Of a stretch of 32,114 bases of DNA, positions 23,530 to 30,126 are shown piece after piece. The stretch spans positions 1 to 32,114 of IMG/VR virus record IMGVR_UViG_3300023112_000063, one strand, 5' to 3'. Position 1 is the stretch's first letter, and each line of letters opens with the position of its first letter. Under the pieces are notes generated by a model that did no database searches, had not been told where the DNA came from, and worked only from the letters and a program-made list of their open reading frames with translations. Source of the stretch: a virus. Made by a program: the position numbers and the translations under genes.

Positions 23530-23672
23530 TAGAAATACCCTAAAGTAAACTTATACCCACTACAAACTAATCCTATTAACGCACCTATAGTCCAGCATAA
23601 GAATAAGGACAACCCTAATAGAGTAATCCCATACAATCCTTTCTTTAACAATTCTTTAATTTTATTTACCAT
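23529..23672 (-). CDS. Small membrane protein, 47 aa
   Basis: Starts MVNKIKELLKKGLYGITLLG. Basic residues at the N-terminus precede one hydrophobic helix of about 22 residues (LYGITLLGLSLFLCWTIGALIGL), and the C-terminus is short. Its stop shares bases with the start of the chaperone gene (TAATG). A membrane mini-protein between terminase and tail chaperone is unexplained; inner-membrane exclusion or a lysis-related role are possible. Confidence 0.6.
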   Translation of the reverse strand: MVNKIKELLKKGLYGITLLGLSLFLCWTIGALIGLVCSGYKFTLGYF

Positions 23673-23697
23673 CTTGTTGTTGTTTTGCTTATTTTAA

Positions 23698-23728
23698 TAG
23701 TTAAAGATACAAAATATTTTGAACTATA
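23698..23728. promoter_or_regulatory. Palindrome upstream of the small membrane gene
   Basis: CAAAATATTTTG (23710-23721) is a perfect 12-base palindrome, with ATAGTT and AACTAT outside it. It lies right after the large terminase stop and before the gene starting at 23672. It could be an operator or part of a promoter, but AT-rich palindromes arise easily by chance here. Confidence 0.3.
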
Positions 23729-25204
23729 CTACCACCTTGTTGTAGATTTCCCTATTTCAAAAAACTCCAATTCCATAAAAGCATCCATTACATCTGGTGA
23801 TTCCCCGTTAAGGTATGTTTTCTGATCTGATTTATCGTTTATCCGTAGCTTACCATCGTGATCTGCCTTAGCCTTTTTAATCGCCTTCCTCTCAAACAAC
23901 AACCTTTCTCTTAAGGTGTGCTTATCATCATACTTCTTATTAGCAGCACTTGGATGTATATAGTAATCTCCATTTAAAACAGAATCTCCTGACCTATAGT
24001 AGCACTGTGTTTTGAGATTAGGATAATTCTGATCCTTACCCTTTACCTTTAAAGCCTTACTCCCGTTCTTAAACTCTTTAGCGTTAGGAATAAACCCATC
24101 AATAAATCCACCTACACCATCATTATCAAACACTATATTACTATTTGATGCCTTATGTTTTTTAGCTAAATCTTTTATTGCATCCACAACCTGCTTGCCA
24201 TTAGACTTATTCATTACTATGAAGTCTATTAGTATTTTACCGTCCCAAACAAAAACTATAAACTTATCACTTCCTTTGAGCGCTATATCAGCAGTGATTC
24301 GCTTAACCCCTCCTTTAACGTGTTCATTAGTGAACATATCCTTAAATGAATCATAATCATAAATATCAATATCGTTGGCTGATACTTTCCAATTACCCTT
24401 AAGCAATTGCTTTTTTACTTCTTCTGGTTGCGCGTTTAGATTACCTAAGTATGCGGGGTTAACTTTTAATAATTCTTGGTTGTCATATATGCTCCCCCCT
24501 ATAAATTCAATCGACTTTATAAACTCTTTAGGGTCTATGTTTGATTTTTCCACAAGAGGCTTGAGCACGTGCATCCCTTTATTAATTACCTCCTCTTTAG
24601 TGCTACCCCAAATATAATTATCGTTATCAACCATAAAATAACGCTTAACCCCCTGTCTCTCTGGTATAGGATACCCGTCCTCGCCTATCCACCAATCTAT
24701 TAAGTCAGCTACCCAACTATCAGGATCAGGATTACAAGTAGCTCTTATATAAGGCTTAACTCCAGAAGTAGATCTATTACGAGTTAGCATATAAAAAAAC
24801 ATCTTCTTAGTAAAATGTGTTAACTCATCAAATACAATTAATGGTATTTCTGATCCCTGCCAATCGTATATATTTTTTTCGTGTTCTAGGTGAGAAAATT
24901 TAATCTTAGCACCACTATTAAACTTCCATTCGAGTATTGAGCTCTTTGGCTCTGCACCATCTATCAAAGTATACAACTTCTGTGAAGCATCCCAAAGACC
25001 TCCCTCGGCCCTAATCATTGGAGATGTTCTTCTAAAAAATACAGCCCCAAAATCCTTTTTATCTATATGTCTTATCGGCTCTAGTAATAAACAAAAAGTC
25101 TTACCCACTCCAGCAGCCCCTCCGCCTATAACTATGTCGGCACTTGATCCTAAAGCATTTAATTGATACCCTTCTTGAGGTTCAACAACTTTATTCTCTA
25201 TCAT
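23729..25204 (-). CDS. terL: Large terminase subunit (TerL), 491 aa
   Basis: The DNA-packaging motor and headful or cos nuclease. Walker A is GGGAAGVGKT (27-36), and Walker B with the catalytic Glu is PLIVFDE (D126-E127). The coupling motif is ATCNPDPDSW near 155-164. The C-terminal RNase H-like nuclease has acidic residues at D306 (RITADIALKGSDK), D360 (NIVFDNDGVGG) and D471/D474 (SPDVMDAFME). The length is normal. It overlaps the end of the small terminase gene by 14 bases. The gene order after TerL (tail genes, not portal) is unusual. Confidence 0.95.
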   Translation of the reverse strand: MIENKVVEPQEGYQLNALGSSADIVIGGGAAGVGKTFCLLLEPIRHIDKKDFGAVFFRRTSPMIRAEGGLWDASQKLYTLIDGAEPKSSILEWKFNSGAKIKFSHLEHEKNIYDWQGSEIPLIVFDELTHFTKKMFFYMLTRNRSTSGVKPYIRATCNPDPDSWVADLIDWWIGEDGYPIPERQGVKRYFMVDNDNYIWGSTKEEVINKGMHVLKPLVEKSNIDPKEFIKSIEFIGGSIYDNQELLKVNPAYLGNLNAQPEEVKKQLLKGNWKVSANDIDIYDYDSFKDMFTNEHVKGGVKRITADIALKGSDKFIVFVWDGKILIDFIVMNKSNGKQVVDAIKDLAKKHKASNSNIVFDNDGVGGFIDGFIPNAKEFKNGSKALKVKGKDQNYPNLKTQCYYRSGDSVLNGDYYIHPSAANKKYDDKHTLRERLLFERKAIKKAKADHDGKLRINDKSDQKTYLNGESPDVMDAFMELEFFEIGKSTTRW

Positions 25205-25499
25205 TTTTAGGGATCTTAAACTCAGTAACTATACTCAAAGGCTTCTTATCATCACCTATTAGCTCAGTCCTAGCAAGCTTAGGTCTAAAAAACTCTATGA
25301 TCGCATTGAACTTATCCATAGCCTTAAGTTTAATGTCTTCGTTCTCTGATCCCATTAGAGATCTTAAATTTGCTTTGTATAGCTCGATACCCTCACCAGT
25401 TACCCACTCACCAATTTCGTTCCAAGCTGCTGTTTTCTTATTTACAGACCCCTCAACTCTACCTTTAGGATTACCACTTTTACCTTTTACGAATGCCAT
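25191..25499 (-). CDS. Small terminase subunit-like protein, 102 aa
   Basis: FVKGKSGNPKGRVEGSVNKKT (residues 3-23) is the basic Gly/Pro motif (DUF5681-like) often found at the N-terminus of small terminase or DNA-packaging proteins. The remainder is helical (IKLKAMDKFNAIIEFFRPKLART). The position directly before TerL, with overlap, supports the call. It would recognise the packaging site and hand DNA to TerL. Confidence 0.75.
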   Translation of the reverse strand: MAFVKGKSGNPKGRVEGSVNKKTAAWNEIGEWVTGEGIELYKANLRSLMGSENEDIKLKAMDKFNAIIEFFRPKLARTELIGDDKKPLSIVTEFKIPKNDRE

Positions 25500-25546
25500 T
25501 GTTGATTATTGTTGTTTGCAATAAATATACTTAATTATTATTTAAC

Positions 25547-25720
25547 CTATATTACGGAACAAGAAACAGTAGTCTCAGTCTCTCTACAACGGTGAAGATC
25601 TACATATACTAAATGCTGTCCAATCCCTTTAAACTCTTTCCCATCATTATACTTGTTGCAAAGTATATCAATAAACTGAGCCTCACCAGAAGCATTAATT
25701 TTATTAAGCTCCTTCCTCAT
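25547..25720 (-). CDS. Small hypothetical protein, 57 aa
   Basis: Start at 25720 (MRKELNKINASGEAQFID) is chosen. Upstream in-frame ATGs at 25747 and 25726 would add a short hydrophobic Ile-rich extension, and the former would sit close to the previous stop. The C-terminus has several Cys, Thr and Glu residues (CRETETTVSCSVI). Unknown function. Confidence 0.5.
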   Translation of the reverse strand: MRKELNKINASGEAQFIDILCNKYNDGKEFKGIGQHLVYVDLHRCRETETTVSCSVI

Positions 25721-25752
25721 TATCATTCTTATTATGTATCTTATCATAACCC

Positions 25753-25893
25753 TTAACTACTTAATTCCTCTAATTTCTTTACTTCTTCATCTGTAAATAA
25801 TACATTCTCAGGATCTATATTACATCTATCAATAAAATCAATCCCTTCATAGTATATTACGTGTGCTATATACTTCCTCAATAATTCTTCCAT
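25753..25893 (-). CDS. Small acidic protein, 46 aa
   Basis: An acidic helical protein (MEELLRKYIAHVIYYEGIDF...) with AATT-ATG at its start and a stop just before the next small gene. No family recognised. Spacing and composition make it credible. Confidence 0.55.
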   Translation of the reverse strand: MEELLRKYIAHVIYYEGIDFIDRCNIDPENVLFTDEEVKKLEELSS

Positions 25894-25903
25894 AATTATA
25901 TTT

Positions 25904-26179
25904 TTAAGCTAAATTTATTATATCATCTACTGTTAACTCTATTAACCTTTGTTCTATCTCTGTGTTAGTAGAACCTAAATTTGGGTGTATTAAAGTAGGA
26001 GGATAATCCTTTTCATATAGCCCTATTACTATTTCTTTATCACCTCTCAGTAATCTAATATCAATCATACCTCCAACACAAGATGAGAAGTAACCATTAT
26101 TAGTATACTTCTTGTATTCGCTCCCTATCTTTCTAAATGGCTCAAATCCCTTACTTATTAAGTCTTCTATTAATTTCAT
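25904..26179 (-). CDS. Hypothetical protein, 91 aa
   Basis: Begins MKLIEDLISKGFEPFRKIGSEYKKYTNNGYF, an N-terminal 'label' pattern common in small Bacteroidota phage proteins. A beta-rich core (MIDIRLLRGDKEIVIGLYEKDYPPTLIHP) follows. No catalytic motif. Likely an early or middle accessory protein, judging from neighbours. Confidence 0.6.
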   Translation of the reverse strand: MKLIEDLISKGFEPFRKIGSEYKKYTNNGYFSSCVGGMIDIRLLRGDKEIVIGLYEKDYPPTLIHPNLGSTNTEIEQRLIELTVDDIINLA

Positions 26180-26189
26180 AATTATCTAT

Positions 26190-26420
26190 CTATTCTATTA
26201 TTTCGATTGTCGCCTCAAATACATAATCTTCTGTTTGTTCATCATACCCAAACACCTTACACTTTTGATCAATATCATTAGTAGCCATAGCTCTGTAGCT
26301 TATACCGTTACCATAATCTAATGTTTCTATTTTGATTGGGGAATCAACAGTAACTAGATAACCATTAAATAATTGATTAACTCTCTCCCCTCCTTTTAAG
26401 TCCTTAATATGAATTTTCAT
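26190..26420 (-). CDS. Hypothetical protein, 76 aa
   Basis: Begins MKIHIKDLKGGERVNQLFNG and is predicted largely beta-strand with a small barrel-like pattern. Starts after a short gap from the HigA-like gene and is probably co-transcribed. No family recognised. Confidence 0.55.
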   Translation of the reverse strand: MKIHIKDLKGGERVNQLFNGYLVTVDSPIKIETLDYGNGISYRAMATNDIDQKCKVFGYDEQTEDYVFEATIEIIE

Positions 26421-26427
26421 AATCTAT

Positions 26428-26694
26428 TTATATATATAAAGGATTTTTACACTTACACTCAGGATTAGACTTAAATTCAACTTGTTTTAAACCCAAGTCT
26501 TCCATTCTAATTTTAATCGCAGCAATTGGGTCAGGTGCCTCTATTGGATAGTGCTTTTTTTCATAGTCCTCAATTAATAAGGATAAAAGCTCTCCTTCGT
26601 CGTATTCAGGAGTTCCAACTTTAGCAAAAAATATTTCATCGATTCTGTTAAGAGCCAAGTCATATTCCTGTTCCGTTGTGATTATAGTATTCAT
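26428..26694 (-). CDS. HigA-like antitoxin N-terminal domain lacking the HTH, 88 aa
   Basis: Residues 1-71 (TTEQEYDLALNRIDEIF ... GTPEYDEGELLSLLIEDYEKKHYPI ... DPIAAIKIRMEDLGLKQ) match the HTH-type antitoxin family of HigBA systems (COG5499-like), by pattern. In those proteins this region leads into an XRE-type helix-turn-helix. Here it runs instead into EFKSNPECKCKNPLYI and stops. No toxin gene lies next to it. It may be a free antitoxin domain that neutralises a host toxin, a dominant-negative form, or a broken remnant. Upstream is an AAAC microsatellite. Confidence 0.75.
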   Translation of the reverse strand: MNTIITTEQEYDLALNRIDEIFFAKVGTPEYDEGELLSLLIEDYEKKHYPIEAPDPIAAIKIRMEDLGLKQVEFKSNPECKCKNPLYI

Positions 26695-26708
26695 TTTTTC
26701 TCTCTTTG

Positions 26709-26731
26709 CGTTGTTTGTTTGTTTGTTTGTT
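26709..26731. repeat. TTTG/AAAC microsatellite
   Basis: About five tandem TTTG units (AAAC on the - strand) lie 15-37 bases upstream of the HigA-like start. In Bacteroidota the -33 promoter element contains TTTG, and short tandem repeats of this kind can change in number by slippage. It is too short to prove regulation. Confidence 0.5.
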
Positions 26732-26744
26732 TTAGGTTGATGGT

Positions 26745-26873
26745 TTAGTTCATAGGCTTTATGTGTTCGATAGCATCACTAATCAAATCGAAGCATTCGT
26801 CACAACTTAAAGCCGTTCCAACTTCCTCCTTTAATTTACCTGCGTGTAATTGTATTATCTTTTCTACGCTCAT
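26745..26873 (-). CDS. Small hypothetical protein, 42 aa
   Basis: A 42-residue acidic helical protein starting MSVEKIIQLHAGKLKEEV and containing CDECFD near the middle. It starts 12 bases after the lipoprotein stop. No family recognised; accepted on spacing, start context (AATTATGAG) and composition. Confidence 0.55.
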   Translation of the reverse strand: MSVEKIIQLHAGKLKEEVGTALSCDECFDLISDAIEHIKPMN

Positions 26874-26884
26874 AATTTTACTAA

Positions 26885-27259
26885 TTATAATGTACTATCT
26901 AAATATTCTATAACACAATCACCAGAACAAACAGCTTTTACATTAGAAGACCCTATTATTTCTAGATACCCATCACTACAATCATTTACAGGTATCATAC
27001 TAACTAAATTACTTTCTAAGTTACAAAGGTAGTAAGGATCATTATCTCTTACAGATCTGTTTAATATCTTATATTGATAATTGTCACCATAGTGTATTAC
27101 TATAGAATCTAATGCTATTACAGAATTAACAGTTATCTTAATGTGATTAGTCTTATGAGCTACAAAAACTGGAGCTGTTACATCATAAGGTTTAACCTCT
27201 TCTTTTTTACAGCTCAACACACCTAGTGCGAATAAACCTATTATTATTACATTTCTCAT
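26885..27259 (-). CDS. Lipoprotein with possible surface-export signal, 124 aa
   Basis: Residues 1-16 form a short signal peptide (MRNVIIIGLFALGVLS) with the lipobox VLSC and the lipidated Cys at 17. The residues after it, KKEEVK, fit the X-K-(D/E)2 pattern described as the lipoprotein surface-export signal in Capnocytophaga. The mature part is beta-rich with a Cys-containing end (NDCSDGYLEII, VCSGDCVIEYL). It belongs to a phage operon. A role in altering the host surface, such as superinfection exclusion, is plausible. That is inference from location and signal. Confidence 0.75.
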   Translation of the reverse strand: MRNVIIIGLFALGVLSCKKEEVKPYDVTAPVFVAHKTNHIKITVNSVIALDSIVIHYGDNYQYKILNRSVRDNDPYYLCNLESNLVSMIPVNDCSDGYLEIIGSSNVKAVCSGDCVIEYLDSTL

Positions 27260-27266
27260 AACTTTA

Positions 27267-27548
27267 TTATTTATTTAATTTCCAACAATAATTCATTGTA
27301 CCATACATACCCATCCTCTGGGTTTTTGTTTTTACTAGCTTACCTCTATTTGTAAGGTTTGTAATACCTCTCCTTATACTTGTCATAGGATAAACTTTAT
27401 CTAAAGCAAAATATACATCCGCAGGAGATAGGTAAATATCTAGAGCTATCTGAAATACTGCTAATACTTTTAACTCCTGCTTCTTAACCTTCTTTAACCT
27501 TTCAATAAGTAAGTCTTTAGGTAAGTGTATAGTGTTATAAAATGACAT
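27267..27548 (-). CDS. Winged helix-turn-helix protein, 93 aa
   Basis: Residues about 37-90 fit a winged HTH: YLSPADVYFALDKV, then the recognition helix TSIRRGITNLTNRGKL, then a Gly-Met-Tyr wing ending in NYCWKL. The N-terminal part is a basic helix (LIERLKKVKKQELK). Probably a phage regulator or replication-related DNA-binding protein. The 150-base leader upstream carries two strong hairpins. Confidence 0.7.
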   Translation of the reverse strand: MSFYNTIHLPKDLLIERLKKVKKQELKVLAVFQIALDIYLSPADVYFALDKVYPMTSIRRGITNLTNRGKLVKTKTQRMGMYGTMNYCWKLNK

Positions 27549-27698
27549 AATTTCTTGTTTTGTAATAAGGGGCAGCTTCTCAATTCTACCCCTTCATACT
27601 TCTCTGTGACGACCAAGTGGAGTGAGTGCCCCACTTGGAATGAAATAGCCTAACTATGGTGGGTTAGAATTACTACTTCGACTTTTATCTTTAATGTT
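27549..27698 (-). promoter_or_regulatory. Structured leader with two hairpins
   Basis: No gene fits here. On the - strand CCAAGTGG (27631-27638) pairs exactly with CCACTTGG's complement (27613-27620). Nearer the start codon AAGGGGTAG/CTGCCCCTT (27567-27594) forms a 9-bp stem with one wobble. Neither stem is followed by a T-run, so a terminator is unlikely. A structured 5' leader, protein-binding site or small RNA ahead of the winged-helix gene are the main options. Confidence 0.5.
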
Positions 27699-27956
27699 TT
27701 AAAATGGGGTGTCTTGGGGTAATATTATTGGGTTCTCATCCTCAATTAACTTATTACTCAATTGCGTTTTACTGTACCACTCTTCTTTATGTGAATAAGT
27801 GTTGTACATCCTCCATCTATTAGGGTATTGTATTTTAATTAATCTAAACCCGTAATTTCTTTTATTCCTATTAAATGGCATCTTATACAATTCTCCCTCT
27901 TTATTGAATCGGTAATCTTCTAATCCTTTTATACCTATTATCCACTTTGTAATCAT
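27699..27956 (-). CDS. Small protein, NUMOD4-like fragment, 85 aa
   Basis: The start at 27956 (MITKWIIGIKGLEDYRF) is preferred; an upstream in-frame ATG would run into the family 2 repeat. GIKGLEDYRFNKEGELYKM followed by GFRLIKIQYPNRW resembles the NUMOD4 module that precedes HNH nuclease domains. No HNH residues follow. It could be a stand-alone DNA-binding module or a broken homing-type nuclease. Confidence 0.5.
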   Translation of the reverse strand: MITKWIIGIKGLEDYRFNKEGELYKMPFNRNKRNYGFRLIKIQYPNRWRMYNTYSHKEEWYSKTQLSNKLIEDENPIILPQDTPF

Positions 27957-27993
27957 ACCACAATGTACCACCTTTATATTTAACAAACAACGT

Positions 27994-28030
27994 TTTGGTA
28001 TCTTTTGTTACGTCTAGCGATGTGTTAGCA
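27994..28030 (-). repeat. Long repeat copy B (family 2)
   Basis: Exact or near-exact copy, in reverse orientation, of the 37-base repeat at 2681-2717 and 30170-30205. It begins five bases after the stop codon of the gene at 28035. A shorter, imperfect hairpin forms with the right side (TGGTAT with ATACCA near 27955-27960). The next gene starts about 38 bases beyond, so the repeat sits exactly between two small genes. Confidence 0.75.
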
Positions 28031-28034
28031 AACA

Positions 28035-28271
28035 TTACTTCTTTACAAGTTTTGTACACCACCCCTTCTCTTTTTCGTTGTAGTAAGTTTCTACTATACC
28101 TACATCAATTTCACTTCTACATTCACACTTTTTATCTGACATTAAGCAATTACCACAAATCAACGGTTTGCTAACACCAAATAAAGATAATATTCTTTCT
28201 TCGAGTTTTTTAGCATCACCTTTACTTGTGGTGAAATCGTAAGCTATTTGTTTTATCTCTTCTCTATCCAT
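28035..28271 (-). CDS. Small protein with shared helical module and zinc-ribbon-like part, 78 aa
   Basis: Residues 1-34 (ending LSLFGVSK) are the acidic helical N-terminal module also seen at 597, 2417 and 28539. After the junction, PLICGNCLMSDKKCEC supplies CxxC and CxC pairs that suggest metal binding. GTTAGC (GCTAAC at 28170-28175 on + coordinates) encodes Val-Ser at the junction. The rest of the C-terminal half has no known family. It is followed by the family 2 repeat at 27994. Confidence 0.65.
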   Translation of the reverse strand: MDREEIKQIAYDFTTSKGDAKKLEERILSLFGVSKPLICGNCLMSDKKCECRSEIDVGIVETYYNEKEKGWCTKLVKK

Positions 28272-28290
28272 ACTATCTCTATTTTAGTCA

Positions 28291-28539
28291 TTAGCAATCA
28301 TACAGTAATGTAAAATCGTAATCACAATAGTCATCATCAAACTTTTCAGAGTTCAATTTGTATATTTGCTCAACCTTAGATGATACACTCATTCTCCCCT
28401 GTTTTCTGTACATCTTTATATCTTTTGCAGATGTACCATTGCTAACACTGTTTAAAAACAAAAGCTCTTCTTTTGCCCTGTCTATATCTATATCACCATC
28501 TATTAAGTCTAGTAATATATCTTCCATATCTCTTTTCAT
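28291..28539 (-). CDS. Small acidic protein with shared helical module, 82 aa
   Basis: Residues 1-33 (ending LLFLNSVSN) match the helical module of the proteins at 2417 and 28271. The rest (GTSAKDIKMYRKQGRMSVSSKVEQ...) is different from theirs. GTTAGC at the junction lies at 28441-28446. The start is preceded by TTGAAGCGAT, as at 2417. The end GCTAATGACTAAAATAGAG matches the linker after the gene at 567. Function unknown. Confidence 0.65.
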   Translation of the reverse strand: MKRDMEDILLDLIDGDIDIDRAKEELLFLNSVSNGTSAKDIKMYRKQGRMSVSSKVEQIYKLNSEKFDDDYCDYDFTLLYDC

Positions 28540-28574
28540 ATCGCTTCAATTTTTACACTTAACATTGTAGGGCA

Positions 28575-28796
28575 TTAAGAGATTTCTGTTATCTCACTTT
28601 CCCAATCACAAGCATCTCGCTCCCTTATATTGTTACATAACCAATCCGATGCCTCTGGATAAATTAAGTCGCCTCCTTGTATTGTGTAGCCATCTTCAGC
28701 AGCTTCTACAATTTGTTTGTATACGTTTTCAGGCATCTCTACATCACCAAACCCTACTTCATACGTCACTTTTACTCCTAAGTCTTTTACTATCAT
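28575..28796 (-). CDS. Hypothetical acidic protein, 73 aa
   Basis: Begins MIVKDLGVKVTYEVGFGDVEM and has acidic residues throughout. The pattern DxxVxxP..YxxIxxA..DGYxI is typical of small phage proteins of unknown function. It follows the hairpin at 28801-28897, which separates it from the preceding small gene. Confidence 0.6.
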   Translation of the reverse strand: MIVKDLGVKVTYEVGFGDVEMPENVYKQIVEAAEDGYTIQGGDLIYPEASDWLCNNIRERDACDWESEITEIS

Positions 28797-28800
28797 AATT

Positions 28801-28897
28801 TAACGCCCTACAACAACGGCTATAAAACCATATCAGTAAGGACTTTTTTAATTTGAAATTTATTTTATTTAATACAGTTTATAGCCTAAGCGTTAGC
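28801..28897 (-). repeat. Gene-end hairpin, family 1-related (variant)
   Basis: GGCTATAAA (28818-28826) pairs with TTTATAGCC (28878-28886), a 9-bp stem with a 51-base loop. On the - strand it begins GAGCTAACGCTTA, in which the stop codon of the 51-aa gene lies, and ends GTTGTTGTAGGGCGTTA. It is a longer, less regular relative of the family 1 hairpins, and its ends differ, so I grade it lower. Confidence 0.5.
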
Positions 28898-29048
28898 TCA
28901 ATAAACTATTTATCTCTCGTATACACAAAATCTCTAAATTGGATAGTATACCTAATTTACATTGTAAATCAAACTCACTTAAACTTTCATTAATTAACTT
29001 TAATTTTAACTTAGAAAATGTTATTTGTATTTCTTTAATCTCTTCCAT
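28893..29048 (-). CDS. Small hypothetical protein, 51 aa
   Basis: A 51-residue frame (MEEIKEIQITFSKLKLKLIN...), Leu/Ile-rich and helical. Its stop codon TAA lies inside the GCTAAC of the following hairpin, as with other genes of this type. A TACTTTTG box upstream (29078-29085) gives a plausible promoter. No family recognised. Confidence 0.5.
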   Translation of the reverse strand: MEEIKEIQITFSKLKLKLINESLSEFDLQCKLGILSNLEILCIREINSLLS

Positions 29049-29077
29049 ACACAATGATAGTGAATTAATTTAATAAA

Positions 29078-29085
29078 CAAAAGTA
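29078..29085 (-). promoter_or_regulatory. Candidate Bacteroidota promoter -7 box
   Basis: TACTTTTG on the - strand matches TAnnTTTG and lies about 30 bases before the start codon at 29048. No clear -33 TTTG is seen. Confidence 0.35.
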
Positions 29086-29100
29086 TTTACTTAAAAAACA

Positions 29101-29514
29101 TTACAGATATAACTTATTTCTAATTATCTCTTTATCTATATTGATCTTGTTGGCTATATACTCTTCAGATGTAGGTATGTAAATACCATATAAACCAGCT
29201 TTAGTTCTAACAAAATCTATAAAATCAGTCATTAGTTCAGTGTCTAAGTTTGCGCAGCTTATTAAGAATATAGAACCATTCTTTTCGTACCTCATCCAAG
29301 GGCATATCCTTTTAAGTTCAGTCTTCTGTTCCTCTCTAGTGTAACCTGACTCAATAGCGTATAAGTCTATGCACACGTGTAAGTATTTAAGTTGTGGCAC
29401 TGTTTTACTTTTTCTCTTTTCAGTAAGCTCAATAACCTTATCATTCTTTATTAGCTGATCTAATTTATATGATGCTTTGTTTTTATCTATTTGATTACTT
29501 AAATCATATATCAT
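29101..29514 (-). CDS. NinB-like recombination protein, 137 aa
   Basis: KTVPQLKYLHVCIDLYAIESGYTREE (about 37-62), followed by ICPW and later NLDTELMTDFIDFVRTKAGLYGIYIPTSEEYI, resembles the NinB family of phage recombination proteins in Bacteroidota, by pattern only. It overlaps the RusA gene by 11 bases. NinB, RusA and HNH genes together suggest a recombination and DNA-repair block. Confidence 0.6.
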   Translation of the reverse strand: MIYDLSNQIDKNKASYKLDQLIKNDKVIELTEKRKSKTVPQLKYLHVCIDLYAIESGYTREEQKTELKRICPWMRYEKNGSIFLISCANLDTELMTDFIDFVRTKAGLYGIYIPTSEEYIANKINIDKEIIRNKLYL

Positions 29515-29830
29515 AACTCTCTATTTTATATTCTATAAACTCATCTCCTTTTTTAACGTCCACCTTTTCAATTATAGCTTTATAAACCCATCGATCGTTG
29601 AAGGTGTGCTTCAATTGTAGTATGTCTTGAAACGGCTTAATAGGGTTGTCCCAATCTGCATTCTTAGAACTTAAGCCCCAAGTTACTGTAAGCATTAATT
29701 TACCTTTAGGAATATCTACCTTACTAAGCTTACTCATTAATAGTATTATGTAAGCTTTGTATTTATCGGTCTTAAATCTTCTACCCTTCCAACACTCATT
29801 AACTGATAGAGGTTTTATATGTACTATCAT
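29504..29830 (-). CDS. rusA: RusA-like Holliday junction resolvase, 108 aa
   Basis: Cleaves four-way junctions in recombination or packaging. The active-site pattern is seen in NADWDNPIKPFQDILQ, with acidic residues D59, D61 and D69, and again in HTFNDRWV (D79). The length (108 aa) is close to E. coli RusA (120 aa). Its end overlaps the start of the NinB-like gene. It lies directly after the HNH gene. Confidence 0.9.
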   Translation of the reverse strand: MIVHIKPLSVNECWKGRRFKTDKYKAYIILLMSKLSKVDIPKGKLMLTVTWGLSSKNADWDNPIKPFQDILQLKHTFNDRWVYKAIIEKVDVKKGDEFIEYKIESYDI

Positions 29831-30114
29831 TAGTATAATTTATCTTTTAATTGATGACATCGACGGCATAGTAGCGTTATATTCTTCACATTATAACATT
29901 GCTGAGATTGACCTGTTTCCTTGGCTTTCTTTACGCTAATGTCGTGACTGCAATCTATACGAGTATTAGACGAATTAACTCCACACTCCTCACAGAATAC
30001 ATAACCGTGTTCATCTATAAACCCGTTAATTTTTTCTTCCTTAGCCTTCCTAACTTTAGACTCTATTTGAGAGGTAGTAAACCTTTCTCCATTATCTGTA
30101 CTATATGTATTCAT
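29830..30114 (-). CDS. HNH endonuclease, 94 aa
   Basis: CEECG (41-45) and CRRCHQ (83-88) provide two zinc-binding CxxC pairs. DCSHDIS (54-60) and NVKNITLLC (75-83) supply the HNH core (His 57, Asn 75/78, His 87). It is short with no target-recognition domain. Phage HNH proteins of this size can aid packaging or DNA processing. The family 2 hairpin and repeat lie just upstream. Confidence 0.85.
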   Translation of the reverse strand: MNTYSTDNGERFTTSQIESKVRKAKEEKINGFIDEHGYVFCEECGVNSSNTRIDCSHDISVKKAKETGQSQQCYNVKNITLLCRRCHQLKDKLY

Positions 30115-30126
30115 AATTACTTATTT

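Noticed and set aside
25144-25524. 126-codon + strand frame over the terminase junction
   Set aside because: It is antisense to both terminase genes, which have strong motifs.
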